Shown here: piece after piece, positions 18,058 to 18,498 of the stretch
How positions within the stretch are numbered: the stretch's first letter is position 1
Layout of the letters: every line of letters starts with the position of its first letter
Origin: 2-01-FULL-41-21 sp038065335
GTDB lineage: Bacteria > Patescibacteriota > Minisyncoccia > 2-02-FULL-40-12 > GWA2-44-9
DNA: 18,498 bases
Assembly (NCBI GenBank): GCA_038065335.1
Contig: JBBTRD010000038.1
Coordinates: 1 to 18,498, forward strand
Direction: 5' to 3'
Made by a program: the position numbers and the translations under genes
Notes under the pieces: model-generated
The model's input: the letters and a program-made list of their open reading frames with translations, nothing else
The model's database searches: none
Told to the model about the DNA's origin: nothing

Positions 18058-18440
18058 CAGTATGTAATAAGCCGGGTTCTGTATTTCGACAATCATTTAT
18101 CTAGGCTGACGATTACTCGTCGGCTCAAGCGATCTACTTTTATCCGGCACTTTCTAAGATTTTCCAGAAAGTGCCGGGTTTGATCTTGCACTCCAGTAAG
18201 GATTTGGCCGTTTCACCTCCAATCTTGTATCCCCGATTGGAACTAAGCTATGACCTTTGATAAATCAATGATCTGGGTTTAGCCCGCCCTTGCTTTCGCT
18301 TGGGCCGTCTCTGTTCGCACCTCTTGCATCACTGCAGATGGGAATTACCCACTACCGTTTTATCTTCGGCCTGCGCCCAAGATAGTGCCCGGACTTTCCT
18401 CCCCGATTGTAACATCGGAGTAATTGCCTGCATACTGATT
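18058..18440 (-). ncRNA. rnpB: RNase P RNA, bacterial type A
   Basis: Catalytic RNA that matures tRNA 5' ends. Minus strand. Conserved elements seen: GAGGAAAGTCCGGGC near the 5' side (about 18391-18405), GAGGTGCGAACAGAGACGG (about 18307-18325), GGTGAAACGGCCAAA (about 18204-18218) and the 3' signature ACAGAACCCGGCTTA (18067-18081). P1 pairs CAGTATG (18431-18437) with CATACTG (18058-18064), setting both ends, about 383 nt. A perfect 12-bp hairpin (CCGGCACTTTCT, about 18149-18182) is probably an extended variable helix. The three tRNAs in the window and the tRNA-Gly/methyltransferase transcript would be substrates. Confidence 0.95.
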
Positions 18441-18445
18441 TGGCT

Positions 18446-18474
18446 ATCATACACCTCTTTAGTTAATTTTTCAA
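18446..18474 (-). promoter_or_regulatory. Promoter of rnpB
   Basis: Minus strand: TTGAAA (18469-18474), 17-nt spacer, TATGAT (18446-18451), predicting a start near 18439, exactly at the 5' strand of helix P1. Confidence 0.75.
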
Positions 18475-18498
18475 TATCGTGTATAGGGCCACCTCCAA

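Noticed and set aside
1..18498. CRISPR array
   Set aside because: No regularly spaced direct repeats with unique spacers; repeats here are palindromic units or simple-sequence runs.

Overview
The window looks like a piece of a small-genome bacterium of the Candidate Phyla Radiation (Patescibacteria, Parcubacteria-like). This is inferred from gene content and style: a LepA whose P-loop reads AHIDSGKST, a DUF4012 surface protein, a TM plus coiled-coil DivIC/FtsB protein, tRNA genes scattered singly, few Shine-Dalgarno sites, and in-frame insertions of simple repeats in essential genes. No species call is possible from sequence alone.

Left 2.2 kb (plus strand, accessory): a large serine recombinase abuts the 3' end of a tRNA-Gln(CTG) gene. 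A 141-bp inverted copy of the recombinase tail lies at the window edge. A 117-aa gene with a strong SD and a distant resemblance to DUF1874 follows, with its own terminator.

2.2-6.2 kb (almost all minus strand): ftsX and ftsE (divisome ABC complex), an N-terminally short prfB, tRNA-Thr(CGT), a small ICMT/PEMT-type membrane methyltransferase, tRNA-Gly(CCC) and a DivIC/FtsB-like protein. A 32-aa membrane peptide is divergent from the last.

6.2-11.2 kb: two nested palindromes of about 200 bp, lepA with three in-frame repeat insertions, a 131-aa unknown, a murJ/mviN flippase, a third palindrome of about 200 bp, and a short transcription unit carrying a start-less 76-codon frame.

11.2-17.8 kb: a cell-surface polysaccharide locus with a DUF4012 protein, two GT4 glycosyltransferases and a WbaP/WcaJ-type initiating sugar-phosphate transferase. 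Together with the flippase these plausibly build and export an envelope glycan.

17.8-18.5 kb: a candidate structured RNA of about 160 nt with its own promoter and terminator hairpin, then rnpB (RNase P RNA) with promoter.

Three window-wide patterns stand out. Palindromes sit on or within a few bases of most gene 3' ends. Many genes have a -10 box 5-8 nt before the start codon, which predicts leaderless mRNAs. Several families of short repeats recur between and inside genes. UGA is the stop codon of only one of 16 frames, the probably foreign 117-aa gene.
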